Source: JACDAE01 sp963717195 (GTDB lineage: Bacteria > Chloroflexota > Ktedonobacteria > Ktedonobacterales > Ktedonobacteraceae). Taken from it: 64,000 bases of DNA. The notes beneath the pieces are model-generated. The model was given only the letters and a program-made list of their open reading frames with translations. It did not search any database and was not told the DNA's origin. Within the stretch, counting starts at the first letter, position 1, and the number at the start of each line of letters is the position of its first letter. This document shows, piece after piece, positions 1 to 9,923 of the stretch. A program made the position numbers and the translations under genes. The stretch covers positions 46,029 to 110,028 of the forward strand of contig CAVQVR010000007.1 in assembly GCA_963717195.1 (NCBI GenBank), in the 5' to 3' direction.

Positions 1-672
1 TATGCTCCCGGCCCGATGCCTGTTGGCGATGCATTACGCATTATTATGCAGGTCTGCGATGCATTAGCTTACTCTCATGAGCATGGTGTTTATCATCGCG
101 ATATCAAGCCCGAAAATATTATGATTGAGGAAGATGGAAACGTCAAAATTATCGATTTTGGCGTGGCTCTGCTGGAAGGTGCCCGGCGCGTGACGTGGCG
201 CGGCCTCTCTGGCACAGTGGGAACGCCCGACTATATGTCCCCAGAACAATTAAGAGGCGAACGTGGTACCGCTGGCTCTGATATTTATGCGGTGGGAGCT
301 ATGCTCTATGAAATGCTCTGCGGCCATCCACCTTTCGAGGGCGAAAATGTGTTTGCGGTGATGAACCTGCACGTTTCTCAAGATCCGCCCTCCATTCTGG
401 AGTGCAACCCTCATCTCTCTCATGCATTGGCGACTGTGGTCATGCGTGCAATTCGTCGTGATCCTGAGAAACGCTATAAATCAATACAGGATATGCTGCA
501 TGATCTACATAATCTGGAGGAGGTGAAACCTGTCTCCTACGAACCCGATACTCCTCAGTTAAATCGTACAAGTCGCCAGATTATTACCGCAGTCATTGTG
601 GTCGTTGTTATCTTTATCATTATAATTGCAATTGGCTTTCTAGCACAATTTGCACATCACGCTGCTCACTGA
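1..672 (+). CDS. Ser/Thr protein kinase, 3' part (N-terminus outside window), C-terminal membrane anchor
   Basis: The reading frame is open from the first base, so the N-lobe with the glycine loop and catalytic Lys lies outside the window. Visible kinase motifs are the catalytic loop HRDIKPEN (about residue 32), DFG (about 52) and the activation-segment end GTPDYMSPEQ (about 75). The catalytic domain finishes near residue 170. It is followed by a short linker and one strongly hydrophobic helix (about 192-215), rich in Val and Ile, with only a few residues beyond it. There is no PASTA or other sensor domain after the helix. The protein therefore looks like a cytoplasmic Hanks-type kinase tethered to the membrane by its C-terminus. 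Substrate unknown. Family assignment is secure. Confidence 0.93.
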   Translation, partial: YAPGPMPVGDALRIIMQVCDALAYSHEHGVYHRDIKPENIMIEEDGNVKIIDFGVALLEGARRVTWRGLSGTVGTPDYMSPEQLRGERGTAGSDIYAVGAMLYEMLCGHPPFEGENVFAVMNLHVSQDPPSILECNPHLSHALATVVMRAIRRDPEKRYKSIQDMLHDLHNLEEVKPVSYEPDTPQLNRTSRQIITAVIVVVVIFIIIIAIGFLAQFAHHAAH

Positions 673-1021
673 TGAGGGCATGCCTCTCAAAAACGGGAAA
701 TTGTACTACTGTCAGGCCAGGAGTATAGGTAGTTTATACACATGCAAGGCTTGTCTCCTCGGGCCTTAGTATGGTATACTCTGCTCACTGGTAACGTCGC
801 CACTCCCTATCTGAGAGCTATGTCGCTCTTCGTCCCGGATTGCTCCAATCATTTACACATTTTTGCGTTTGCTGTCCACTATGGTCCACCATACTTTGTG
901 TGTCCCATACAATAAATAGAAGAGATGATGACATCCTCAATCACCGTTCGATTGATGGATCCTGGCTCCAGCGTTGGCGCCTCTAGCATTGAGCATTTAG
1001 TCTTTTTTGGGAGAGCAATGC
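673..1021. other. Leader/intergenic region before gltB
   Basis: No convincing ORF. It holds a candidate promoter (751-780), leaving a transcribed leader of about 235 nt before gltB. I could not assign the leader to a known riboswitch or T-box by eye. A T-rich run (1001-1008) lies just before the gltB ribosome binding site. Confidence 0.4.
751..780 (+). promoter_or_regulatory. Candidate sigma-70-type promoter for gltB
   Basis: TTGTCT (751-756), an 18-nt spacer, and TATACT (775-780) with an upstream TG that makes an extended -10 element. It points toward gltB. Found by eye only. Confidence 0.45.
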
Positions 1022-4000
1022 ATGAAGCATACGTTTGATGCATCCAATTCTGTCGACCCTCATTGTCCCCTCTATGATCCACGCTGGGAGCACGATGCCT
1101 GTGGCACCGGTTTCCTGGCCCACATCGGCGGGGAAAAAAGTCACCTGATCGTGCAAACTGCCCTTGAGGCACTCGCCCGCCTGACTCACCGGGGTGCCCA
1201 GGATGCCGATGCTGAGACCTATGATGGCGCTGGTATCATGACTCAGATCCCCCACGAGCTGTTTCGTGAAGAACTTGAGCTGTCTCATACAGATCCCGTA
1301 GATCTGGCTGTAGGCATGATCTTTTTACCTTCTCAAGAACACGCTTATGAGGAGAGTCGACGCATTATCGAGCAAACGCTCACAGAGTCTGGCCTCGTTT
1401 TTCTTGGCTGGCGTACCCCTCCTATTGATTACAGCATCCTTGGTTCTCGTGCAAGGGCGACAGCTCCCACTATTGCCCAGGTTTTGCTCTCACGACCCGG
1501 CGACCTATCCGTTGATGCGTATGCCAGAACGCTCTACTCTGCTCGTCGCTTGATTGAACGACGCCTGCATGCAGCTCAGATTGCCGACTGTTACATTGCT
1601 TCCCTTTCGCATACGACTCTCATTTACAAGGGTTTGCTTGCTCCATCGGATCTTGCTCGCTTCTACTGTGATCTGGATGATCCTCGCTATACCAGTGCTC
1701 TGGCCGTGTTCCATCAGCGCTACAGTACCAATACCTTCCCGTCCTGGCCTCTGGCACAGCCTGTACGTATGCTGGCCCATAATGGCGAGATCAATACGGT
1801 GCAGGGCAATAGTAACTGGATGAGTGCACGTGAGGAGGCTCTTACTTCGCCGCTGTGGGGAGATAAAATCAAGGACCTCATTCCCGTTATCCAACCTGGT
1901 ACGAACAGCGATTCGGCCCAACTCGATAACGTATTGGAGCTGTTGAGCCTCTCGGGTCGCGACCTGCTTCATAGTATGCAGATGCTGATTCCTCCTGCCT
2001 GGGAGCAGAATCCCGAACTGGATGATGCGCAGCGTGCCTGGTGTGAGTACCACGCTGGTATTACCGAACCCTGGGATGGTCCGGCAGCCCTGGTCTTCAG
2101 CGATGGTCGTATCGTTGGCGCTGCCCTTGATCGCAATGGCTTGCGCCCGTCGCGTTATACGCTCACGACGCAGGGACTCTTGATCGTGGCTTCCGAGGCT
2201 GGTGTCGTTTCATATGAGCCCCATGAGATCGCCGAGAAGGGGCGCCTTGGCCCAGGCGAAATGATTGCCGTTGATGTGGAACAACATCTCTTCCTACGCA
2301 ATCAAGAGATCAAAGATGCCCTGGCTCGTAAACAGCCCTATCGCCATTGGCTTGAAAATAACCTTACCTATTTGTCGGAACTCCCTATAGAAGTGCCGGA
2401 ACAGAGTGCTGCGGTTCCAGATGCTGCTGAACTGTTTGCCCGTCAACAACTCTTCGGATATACGCATGAAGATGTTGAAATGGTATTGCGTCCTATTCTT
2501 ACCGACAATAAGGAACCGACCTGGAGCATGGGCGACGATGCACCGCTGGCCGCGCTTTCTACAGTATCGCGTGCTTTCTCAGATTACTTTCGCCAGCGCT
2601 TTGCCCAGGTGACAAATCCGCCGATTGATCCTCTGCGGGAACGTATCGTAATGTCGCTGGATAGCTATCTTGGTCGGCGTCTAAGTATGTTGACGGAGAC
2701 GCCACAACATGCGCAACTGCTGCGTCTGTCCACTCCACTACTGACCGAGGCGCAGTTGGATGCCCTACGGAGCCTGCAAGATCCGCATTTTCGCTCTCGC
2801 ACTTTTGATACGACATTCTCTATTGCTGAAGGTCCATCCGCGCTTGAAGCGACGCTTGATCGCCTGACACAAGAAGCTGTCGCAGCTATCGATGAGGGCA
2901 TTACGCTACTCATCCTGAGTGATTGCAATGCTTCTATTGAGCAAGCACCTGTTCCAATGGCGATAGCTATGGGTGCCGTGCATCATGAGTTGCTCCGTCG
3001 TGGTTTACGTACTCATGCCTCATTGCTCTGCGAGACGGGAAGCATCTGCGATATTCACCAGATTGCGGTGTTGCTTGGTTATGGTGCGGAGGCTATTGTG
3101 CCTACGCTGGCGCTATCGAGTGTGCGTGCTCTTGCGGGCGACCGCCACCTTGAACAGCTTACACAAGAGCAGGCGACAGAACGCTATTTCCATGCGGTAG
3201 AAGAGGGACTGCGCAAAGTGATGGCCCGCATGGGAATTTCGACATTGCACAATATTGTAGGGGCGGGGCAGTTCGAGATCGTTGGCTTAACTCCACAATT
3301 TGTAGAACGCTGCTTTACTGGTTCTGCCAATCAGTCGGGCAATATTACATTTGCCCATATTGCTGAAGGTCTGATTGCGCATTGTACGTCCCTGCAGCAA
3401 GGGAAGGAAGCACCTGAGGCGAACGCGAAGAGGCGCAAGCTGAGTGATGTAGGACGTTATCGTTTCCGTCGTGATGCTGAGTATCATGCGTTCAATCCAT
3501 TGATTATACGTGCGTTACAAAAAGCGGCGCAGACAGGCAGTAGTGAAGATTATCATCAATTTACTTCGATGGTCTATAAGCGCCCACCTACTGCTCTCCG
3601 TGACCTGCTAGCATTTGTACCGAGGACGCCTGTGCCTCTGGAGCATGTCGAGTCGATGGAATCGATACGAATGCGTTTTGTAGCTTCCGCTATGTCGGTT
3701 GGAGCGCTCAATTCCGAGACGCATCGTACGATTGCAGCAGCGATGAATAGTATTGGTTGTCGTAACAATACTGGTGAGGGTGGAGAAGATCCTGATTGGT
3801 ATCATGAGACGCTAGAGGGGTATCCTGTCAGCAGCAAGATCAAGCAGGTAGCCTCAGCGCGTTTTGGAGTGACGACGGAGTACCTGGTGCGTGCGGAAGA
3901 GATTGAGATTAAGATGGCGCAGGGGTCCAAGCCAGGTGAGGGTGGCCAGTTGCCACCGGCCAAGGTTTCGCCCTTTATTGCGCGGTTGCGTCATACTGCG

Positions 4001-5548
4001 CCAGGGATCTCGCTGATTTCGCCGCCACCGCATCATGACATCTACAGTATCGAAGATATAGCACAGTTGATCTATGATCTGCACCAGGTCAATCCAAAGG
4101 CGCATGTCGGTGTTAAGCTGGTTTCGGCACATGGAGTTGGCACGATTGCAGCGGGAGTTGCCAAAGCGCATGCCGATTATGTATTGATCAGCGGGCATGA
4201 TGGTGGAACGGGCGCATCGCCACTGCAGTCCATCAAGCACGTTGGTCTCCCATGGGAGCGTGGGTTGGCCGAGACGCAGCAGGTGCTGGTACGCAACGGA
4301 CTGCGCAAGCGTGTGCGTGTGCGTGTCGATGGTGGCTTTAAAACAGGCCGCGATGTGATCGTGGGTGCTCTGTTAGGTGCGGAGGAGTTCGGATTTGGCA
4401 CTGCAGTTCTTGTCTCGTTAGGTTGTGATATGGCGCGTCAGTGTCATTTGAATACATGTCCGGCGGGCATAGCCACTCAGCGCGAAGACCTGCGAGCAAA
4501 GTTTACGGGCAAACCTCAGTTCCTTGTCAATTATATGACGCTGGTGGCTGAGGAAGTGCGTGAAATTATGGCGAGCCTGGGTATAACGCGCTTCGATGAT
4601 CTGATTGGCCGTGCCGATCTGCTGCAGGATGAGAGTGGGGGCCAGGTCGATGTTGCCGGTCTGCTAGTTCCTCAACCCTTCAAGTCGTTGCCCGGTGCTC
4701 ATAAAGATGTACCAGCCTCTGCTGTTGCTACCCTTTTGCTTGCGGAAGCGGAAGAGGCTCTAGCAGGAGAACGTAGCGTCATCACGCAACACATCATTCG
4801 CAACGATGATCGTTCAGTTGGTGTGGGTCTGGCTGGTGAGATCGCGCGTCGTTATGGGAATAGCGGTCTGCCGGGAGTGAGCGTCACCAGTACCTTCCAG
4901 GGTTCGGCTGGCCAGAGTTTCGGAGCCTTCAGTGTACCCGGTATGCGTCTGATTCTGCATGGAGAGGCCAACGACTATGTTGGCAAGGGTATGACGGGTG
5001 GTCAGATTATCATCAATCCACCGGTAGACTCTCTCTTCGCCTCGCAGGATAACACGATTGTTGGTAACACCGTTCTCTATGGAGCGACTGGTGGCTATCT
5101 CTTTGCGGCTGGCCGGGCGGGTGAGCGTTTCGCAGTCCGTAATAGTGGTGCACTTGCGGTTGTCGAAGGCGTCGGAGCACATTGCTGTGAATACATGACC
5201 GGTGGCATGGTTGTTGTTCTGGGCGAGACTGGCTACAACTTTGGTGCGGGCATGTCCTCCGGCGTCTCCTATGTCCTGGATACGTCCGGTGCTTTCCCCA
5301 TCCGTTGTAACACGGAACTGGTTGGCTTGCATCGTATCAATGAGCATCAAGAACTGGATGCTTTACGTACTGTTGTTGAATGGCATGCTCGTAAGACGCA
5401 CAGTAAGTATGCTGAACAGATTCTGGAGCAGTGGGATTTTATGCAGCGCCTCTTCTGGCGTGTGCAGCCTCACGGGACCAGCACTTCAGCCTGTAACTTC
5501 GTTGATAGTGGCGAGTATGATACGCAGCTTTTAAGCGCTTCACATTAA
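1022..5548 (+). CDS. gltB: Glutamate synthase, large (alpha) subunit
   Basis: Makes glutamate from glutamine and 2-oxoglutarate in ammonia assimilation. The ATG at 1022 is preceded by GGGAGAG, so I prefer it to the in-frame TTG at 1007. This gives 1508 residues, normal for the family. A 26-residue propeptide precedes Cys27 in DACGTGF, the N-terminal nucleophile exposed by self-processing. The class-II amidotransferase domain covers roughly 27-430. Next come the central and FMN-binding domains, the 3Fe-4S cysteines (C-x5-C-x4-C near residue 1135) and the C-terminal GxGxG beta-helix. No small subunit (gltD) lies next to it, so the electron-donor subunit must be elsewhere or replaced. Transcription probably stops at the perfect hairpin 5553-5598. 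Confidence 0.97.
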   Translation: MKHTFDASNSVDPHCPLYDPRWEHDACGTGFLAHIGGEKSHLIVQTALEALARLTHRGAQDADAETYDGAGIMTQIPHELFREELELSHTDPVDLAVGMIFLPSQEHAYEESRRIIEQTLTESGLVFLGWRTPPIDYSILGSRARATAPTIAQVLLSRPGDLSVDAYARTLYSARRLIERRLHAAQIADCYIASLSHTTLIYKGLLAPSDLARFYCDLDDPRYTSALAVFHQRYSTNTFPSWPLAQPVRMLAHNGEINTVQGNSNWMSAREEALTSPLWGDKIKDLIPVIQPGTNSDSAQLDNVLELLSLSGRDLLHSMQMLIPPAWEQNPELDDAQRAWCEYHAGITEPWDGPAALVFSDGRIVGAALDRNGLRPSRYTLTTQGLLIVASEAGVVSYEPHEIAEKGRLGPGEMIAVDVEQHLFLRNQEIKDALARKQPYRHWLENNLTYLSELPIEVPEQSAAVPDAAELFARQQLFGYTHEDVEMVLRPILTDNKEPTWSMGDDAPLAALSTVSRAFSDYFRQRFAQVTNPPIDPLRERIVMSLDSYLGRRLSMLTETPQHAQLLRLSTPLLTEAQLDALRSLQDPHFRSRTFDTTFSIAEGPSALEATLDRLTQEAVAAIDEGITLLILSDCNASIEQAPVPMAIAMGAVHHELLRRGLRTHASLLCETGSICDIHQIAVLLGYGAEAIVPTLALSSVRALAGDRHLEQLTQEQATERYFHAVEEGLRKVMARMGISTLHNIVGAGQFEIVGLTPQFVERCFTGSANQSGNITFAHIAEGLIAHCTSLQQGKEAPEANAKRRKLSDVGRYRFRRDAEYHAFNPLIIRALQKAAQTGSSEDYHQFTSMVYKRPPTALRDLLAFVPRTPVPLEHVESMESIRMRFVASAMSVGALNSETHRTIAAAMNSIGCRNNTGEGGEDPDWYHETLEGYPVSSKIKQVASARFGVTTEYLVRAEEIEIKMAQGSKPGEGGQLPPAKVSPFIARLRHTAPGISLISPPPHHDIYSIEDIAQLIYDLHQVNPKAHVGVKLVSAHGVGTIAAGVAKAHADYVLISGHDGGTGASPLQSIKHVGLPWERGLAETQQVLVRNGLRKRVRVRVDGGFKTGRDVIVGALLGAEEFGFGTAVLVSLGCDMARQCHLNTCPAGIATQREDLRAKFTGKPQFLVNYMTLVAEEVREIMASLGITRFDDLIGRADLLQDESGGQVDVAGLLVPQPFKSLPGAHKDVPASAVATLLLAEAEEALAGERSVITQHIIRNDDRSVGVGLAGEIARRYGNSGLPGVSVTSTFQGSAGQSFGAFSVPGMRLILHGEANDYVGKGMTGGQIIINPPVDSLFASQDNTIVGNTVLYGATGGYLFAAGRAGERFAVRNSGALAVVEGVGAHCCEYMTGGMVVVLGETGYNFGAGMSSGVSYVLDTSGAFPIRCNTELVGLHRINEHQELDALRTVVEWHARKTHSKYAEQILEQWDFMQRLFWRVQPHGTSTSACNFVDSGEYDTQLLSASH

Positions 5549-5552
5549 GCCG

Positions 5553-5598
5553 GGACGGGCGTAGGGGCGCACGCAAGGTGACGCCCCTACGCCCGTCC
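5553..5598. terminator. Perfect 17-bp hairpin between convergent genes (GTAGGGGC-edge repeat copy)
   Basis: Arms 5553-5569 and 5582-5598 are exact reverse complements around a 12-nt loop. It lies 4 nt after the gltB stop and 16 nt from the end of the convergent DUF6062 gene. There is no T-run. It contains GTAGGGGC in both arms, so it also belongs to the interspersed repeat family of this window. A bidirectional termination role is inferred from position. Confidence 0.6.
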
Positions 5599-5614
5599 GT
5601 TCAACTCAAAGTTT

Positions 5615-6307
5615 TTATGCCTTATCCTCTTCCCCTGCAATCATCCCGGCAGCTCTTTTCCACGAAGACATCTCTGGTCCTCTGGCCTCATCCTTGAAAC
5701 GATAATCATGCTTGCGTATCAGTTCTTGAAGTTGCTCATCCAGCCTCTGCAAGCAGGCTAATTGCGCCTTTCGTAACAGAGAGAGCCAGTCGCCAGGTGT
5801 GTCGGACATCTTAAGTTCGCAGCTAAGATAAAAGTGGTGCAGGCAGAGTCCATTGGATGTTTCAAGCTGACGGTAAAAATCCGGATCGAGTAGAGCTTTA
5901 CGCAGCGTATGAATGTAGCGGACTTCAGCCTCTCCTTTGCGACGACAGGCGGGACACTGTTCTGGTTCACGTCTGTTGTTGTTCTCGAAAAGGCGACGGA
6001 ACAATCCACTTGAGGTTGGCGCACCCTCTCCAGGATCTTTCTGAAGCTGCTCGGCCACATCGGTGATGATATCGCGATAGGCCTGGGCAAGTTGCAGTGT
6101 TGCGCCCATGTGCACCAGTTGCCATGTGTGCTGCTGACAAAAGCCCTGAGTACGCTGGAGCTCCTTGCGCACATCGACATCCGTAAAAAGCTCATATTTC
6201 CAGGTATCCAGGTAGCGGGCAATGCTTTCCTGTGTTAAGCGGCAGAGAGGACATCCCTCTTGCGCACACGCATATAATAGCGTCTGATATTCACGAGATT
6301 TCTGCAT
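5615..6307 (-). CDS. DUF6062-type cysteine-rich protein
   Basis: 230 residues from the ATG at 6307, preceded by AAAGG; longer in-frame starts have no ribosome binding site. Two Cys pairs (CPLC near the N-terminus, CPAC near the middle) are each followed about 60 residues later by a Cys-x-x-His (CQQH, CLHH). This suggests an internal duplication and two metal- or cluster-binding sites. The rest is helical and charged, with no signal peptide or membrane segment. I recognise the layout as the DUF6062 family, whose function is unknown. It is divergent from the J-domain gene, with which it shares an upstream region. Confidence 0.7.
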   Translation of the reverse strand: MQKSREYQTLLYACAQEGCPLCRLTQESIARYLDTWKYELFTDVDVRKELQRTQGFCQQHTWQLVHMGATLQLAQAYRDIITDVAEQLQKDPGEGAPTSSGLFRRLFENNNRREPEQCPACRRKGEAEVRYIHTLRKALLDPDFYRQLETSNGLCLHHFYLSCELKMSDTPGDWLSLLRKAQLACLQRLDEQLQELIRKHDYRFKDEARGPEMSSWKRAAGMIAGEEDKA

Positions 6308-6487
6308 GGTTACAACCTTTGCACTGCTTATTCGTCTATTATTTAGACGATACATTGTTTTGAGAAAAATTTCCAGAGGAGATAGCACCTCTTATTTGAT
6401 GTGTTACAGAAACATTATTTTACGCAGTAACATAACATATTTTCCTGCTTATTGTATAATAACTCCATTCCAGGTGATATGGTGCCG

Positions 6488-7348
6488 ATGAGTTCTTTTC
6501 CCGATTATTACACTACCCTGGGTATAGCTGTAGATGCATCGCCAACGACAATTAAGAGCGCATTTAAGAAATTGGCGCTCCAGTATCATCCTGATGTCTA
6601 TAAAGGGGACGATGCACAGGAGCGCATGCGTGTTCTTCTACAAGCATATCAGACACTGAACGATCCTGTGGAGCGCAAGAAGTATGACCTGCGCCGCTCA
6701 GAGCATATTCAGGATGGCCATGTATATAATAACGGATCGCCAACGAGCGCTCGTCCACGTTCTACTGTGTCGCCCGGTGCACGCCGGGATCGCCAGCGCC
6801 ACTACGATTTCCCCGCCTTTCATGAGGGCCGTTCCGTCCACATTGATCTAATAAACTTTGCCTATACGCTATCACCGACCGATGCTGGTACTCTTATGCA
6901 ACAGGGTCTGCTACGCGGTGAGGTAACGGGAAATGAGGAATACTACTGTCATCGTTGTTCCCATCATTGGAATAGTGCGCAGGCAGGTAAAGGGAGCTCA
7001 CCAGACTTTTGTCCCAGGTGTAAAGCTACGGATTGGAGCGAGTACCTGCTGTTGCGTTGTATTCACTGCTCTGCCGTTTTTGAAAGCGAGCAGATCCGCT
7101 ACGAGGTAGGTTCTATCAATTATGGTAAGGGTCATGCGCTGGGAGTGGCAGAACTCTGCCCACCTTACGAACTCTTCCCGCTTTGTCCCTATTGTGGAAC
7201 TGCTCGCTGGTGCCCTGCTGAAGACGCACGGGTCAGTGAATTGCGTGTTCAGGCGCTTCGTCGTGCCGCAGCTATGCGTACGATGTGGATCAGTGTCGTG
7301 GTCGTGCTGGTGCTGTTAGTGGGAGTTGCGGCTTTCGTATTACGTTAA
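6488..7348 (+). CDS. J-domain protein with zinc ribbons and C-terminal membrane anchor
   Basis: The N-terminal J domain (about residues 6-70) carries the HPD tripeptide (YHPDVYKG) that stimulates DnaK-type ATPases. After a basic, Ser/Pro-rich linker come CxxC pairs that form two zinc-ribbon-like modules (CHRC...CPRC; CIHC...CPYC). The C-terminus is one hydrophobic helix (about residues 263-283), giving a tail-anchored membrane protein facing the cytoplasm. The ATG at 6488 is chosen because AGGTG at 6472-6476 sits 11 nt upstream; ATG 6479 lies too close to it. It is not a classical DnaJ, having no G/F region or CxxCxGxG repeats. Likely a dedicated Hsp70 co-chaperone recruiting it to the membrane; clients unknown. 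Confidence 0.8.
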   Translation: MSSFPDYYTTLGIAVDASPTTIKSAFKKLALQYHPDVYKGDDAQERMRVLLQAYQTLNDPVERKKYDLRRSEHIQDGHVYNNGSPTSARPRSTVSPGARRDRQRHYDFPAFHEGRSVHIDLINFAYTLSPTDAGTLMQQGLLRGEVTGNEEYYCHRCSHHWNSAQAGKGSSPDFCPRCKATDWSEYLLLRCIHCSAVFESEQIRYEVGSINYGKGHALGVAELCPPYELFPLCPYCGTARWCPAEDARVSELRVQALRRAAAMRTMWISVVVVLVLLVGVAAFVLR

Positions 7349-7420
7349 TAGGCAAAAGACGCCTCTCCACACTTAGGGATAGCGGTCGATGAATCGCAGG
7401 ACGCCGCCAGGGCGTGATCC

Positions 7421-8428
7421 CTACCCGTTGATCGCAATAGTGCTGTTAGTCGAAGGAATAAGCGCTGTCCCTGTAATGGTAAATTTCGCCACCTGAGCAA
7501 GCTGCTCATCGCTACAATCGGACTTTGTGCACCAGTAGAGAGCTGCCGCACCATTGCCAGCCGTACTGTATGGTAACCCGAAGTAGCCTTGAGTATTCTC
7601 CGCGTGATGGGCGAGAATGTTTGAAGTCATTTCTTGTCCATCCTCGTACCATTTGACCTCGATATAGCCATTTTTGCCTGCCGAATTGATCTGGAAGGTC
7701 AGATCCACCTCCTGCCCGGTGGGGAAGGTGGTGGTTGGATCAGTCGGATCATAAGTTGCCGCTTTTACGCCATTACTGGTCTGAACACCATAGATAATTT
7801 TCGCAGCAGCGGGTACCACATTAGCGCTTGTGGGGACATTTCCGTTTGTTGAGGTGTTACTCGTTGCCGCTGTAGCTGTTGCATCAATTGAAGAATTGAT
7901 CGTTGCCGCTGTTTTTTTTCCCAACTGGGTAGCTGCTAGAATAAGTCCACCGCAGAGAAGCAGAACCGCCAGCAATGAGATGCCAACAATCAAACCGACT
8001 TTGCTGCGCTTCTTCGGTGGTGTACCATACATTCCCTGCTGCACACCCGGAGGATAGGCGGACATCGGCGGTGTACCATAATAAGGCCCGGAACCCATTG
8101 GATTTGCAGGTGGCGGAGGAGTGCCATCCGGATAGGCTGATGGCGTGTTATAGGGATCGTAGGGAGCCTGTTGTGGCGTTCCCGCGCCATAGCTTGTATA
8201 TGGATTCTGAGGCTGTGGTGGGTAGTTGTCTGCATTGGCCGCTATCGTGGGTGGAGGTGGTGGATAATTTTGTGGACCCCCATTTCCATAAGGAGAGGCG
8301 GCTTGTGTTTGATCATACGGAGAGGCTGATTCCTGCCCTGGCGTGTTATTATATGGCGCGGCTGTCCCGCATACAGGACAGAACGCCACCCCTGCTGGCA
8401 GGGGATTACCGCAACTTGTGCAATTCAT
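7421..8428 (-). CDS. Zinc-ribbon, proline-rich, single-span membrane protein
   Basis: 335 residues; the start at 8428 follows AGGAGG. The N-terminal zinc ribbon (CTSC...CPVC) is followed by a Pro/Tyr/Gly-rich segment (about 30-135). One transmembrane helix (about 143-168) comes next, then an extracytoplasmic Thr/Ser/Asn-rich linker and a C-terminal beta-rich domain of about 120 residues containing a Cys pair (WCTKSDC). The ribbon-Pro-rich-TM-beta domain order is typical of soil Chloroflexota membrane proteins of unknown function. A paralogue (8664-9702) lies directly upstream, so this is a tandem duplication. No catalytic motif is visible. Confidence 0.65.
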   Translation of the reverse strand: MNCTSCGNPLPAGVAFCPVCGTAAPYNNTPGQESASPYDQTQAASPYGNGGPQNYPPPPPTIAANADNYPPQPQNPYTSYGAGTPQQAPYDPYNTPSAYPDGTPPPPANPMGSGPYYGTPPMSAYPPGVQQGMYGTPPKKRSKVGLIVGISLLAVLLLCGGLILAATQLGKKTAATINSSIDATATAATSNTSTNGNVPTSANVVPAAAKIIYGVQTSNGVKAATYDPTDPTTTFPTGQEVDLTFQINSAGKNGYIEVKWYEDGQEMTSNILAHHAENTQGYFGLPYSTAGNGAAALYWCTKSDCSDEQLAQVAKFTITGTALIPSTNSTIAING

Positions 8429-8663
8429 AAAAAAGGAACCTCCTGAGCAATATATTGCGTATCACTCATATACTTTTCGTTACCTGATAAGGCAAGGGGG
8501 ATAGAATTTTTATGCATCTTTTTTAAGCCTGCCACCGAGCGAATTTAAAAGCGATAGCATAAATACTATACCATGTTTTTATGCAAATGAACAGATATAA
8601 AAACAGATAGTTGCCTCCGGTTATAGAAAGACAACTATCTGTTCGTGACTGACCTGCTATTGA

Positions 8664-9702
8664 TTACGGGTTGACTGTAAAATTAACGGTCTGAGCCAGT
8701 TGTTTATCGGTACAGGCCGTCGAGCTGGCCCAATAGATATTGACCGAACCCTGGCCGGGACTATGGGCGTACGCGAATGAGTAGGCGTGCTGCGCTGTTG
8801 CGCCTACAGGAAATGCATACTGTGTGAATTGCTTCTGGTTGACATACCAGAGCAGACAGACGGCCCCACTACTGAGAGGATGTAGCATGAAGGTGACGAA
8901 GATCTGCTGGTTTACAGTGAAGGTTGTAGTTGTCTGAGATGAGAGTGCTGTATTAAGATCTACATTGCTTGACATCTGCGCATTATCGATATAGGTCTCT
9001 CCAGGAAGTTTGGGTGTTGATGTGGCCGTAGGAGCGGACGAAGTAGGAGTAATGTTTGCCGGTAGTCCTCCCTGAGTTCCGGATGAGGCATTTTGCGCTA
9101 TTGGTGTATTGCCTGTTGTGGAGGTTGTTTGATTGTTAGTAGAGAGTGGTGGAAGATTCTAAAGAGATAATATAAACGAGTATTAAAATGAGTCCGCCCG
9201 ACAACACACATAGACTTGCTATGGTGAAACCGGGTTGCACTTTAGGTCTGGAAGATGTTTGTCCAGGTCTAAGAGGGGAGTAAGGAGTTGGCTGGAACTC
9301 GCCAGGTCTGATTGTGCTGGGAGCAACGCTTCTCTGATTGGGCTGAGAAGATGATTGCCAGTTCAACGGTTGTTCTGGACTCGATAGGAGTGTTCTCTCC
9401 TGATCAGGTGACAATTGGTTGGTCGGCTGAGGGAATTGTTCTGTTCCAGAAGAATAGAAGGGCTGGTCTGGCATCTGATTGTTTGCTTGCTGCTGAGCAG
9501 TTGAAGCGGGCTGTCCCTGGATAGTCTCTGCACCTGCAGGTACATTGTTACTCTCCTGAAAAGCCGAAAATGCAAATTGTGGTACATCTGCCTGATTATT
9601 AGCCAGTTCTTCTTGTTTCTCATGGTCTCCAGCTGCTTTTCCGCAGCGAGGGCAGTGTGTGTGTTGCGGCGAAAGCGGTAACCCGCAACTGGTACATCTC
9701 AT
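8664..9702 (-). pseudogene. Paralogue of the zinc-ribbon membrane protein, broken by a frameshift
   Basis: Two reading frames together reproduce the domain plan of the neighbour. Frame 1 (9702 to 9136) gives the zinc ribbon (CTSC...CPRC), a Gln/Pro/Ser-rich segment and a transmembrane helix, then stops 9 residues later. Frame 2 (open from 9158 to 8664) gives a Thr/Ser/Asn linker and the beta-rich domain ending in ...CTDKQLAQTVNFTV, matching CSDEQLAQVAKFTI of the neighbour. The shift must lie within 9136-9158, where both frames are open. Joined, they make roughly 345 residues, against 335 for the intact copy. A real frameshift mutation and a sequencing error look the same here. Confidence 0.75.
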
Positions 9703-9851
9703 TATTATACTCCCTTATTGTACTCCCTTTGCGACGATCTCTCTTGTTCATTAAATTTTATAACGGATATGGGAAGTACTGGTAAAGCCTGCGCACTTTG
9801 CATAGGACATTTGTCTTTTTTTATGGAATTCTTTGAAAGTGTAAATTGCTC

Positions 9852-9880
9852 TTGACACTATTACATAGCCCAACTACAAT
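9852..9880 (+). promoter_or_regulatory. Consensus-like sigma-70 promoter
   Basis: TTGACA (9852-9857), a 17-nt spacer and TACAAT (9875-9880). Transcription would start near 9887, about 37 nt before the leader ORF. One of the best promoter matches in the window. Confidence 0.75.
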
Positions 9881-9923
9881 ACATGTGAATGATAGTTGTC
9901 TGCGGTTTTGTGGAGGTGTATAC

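Noticed and set aside
1505..2053. Long minus-strand ORF inside gltB
   Set aside because: Antisense to a well-conserved gene, no ribosome binding site, composition follows the gltB codon pattern.
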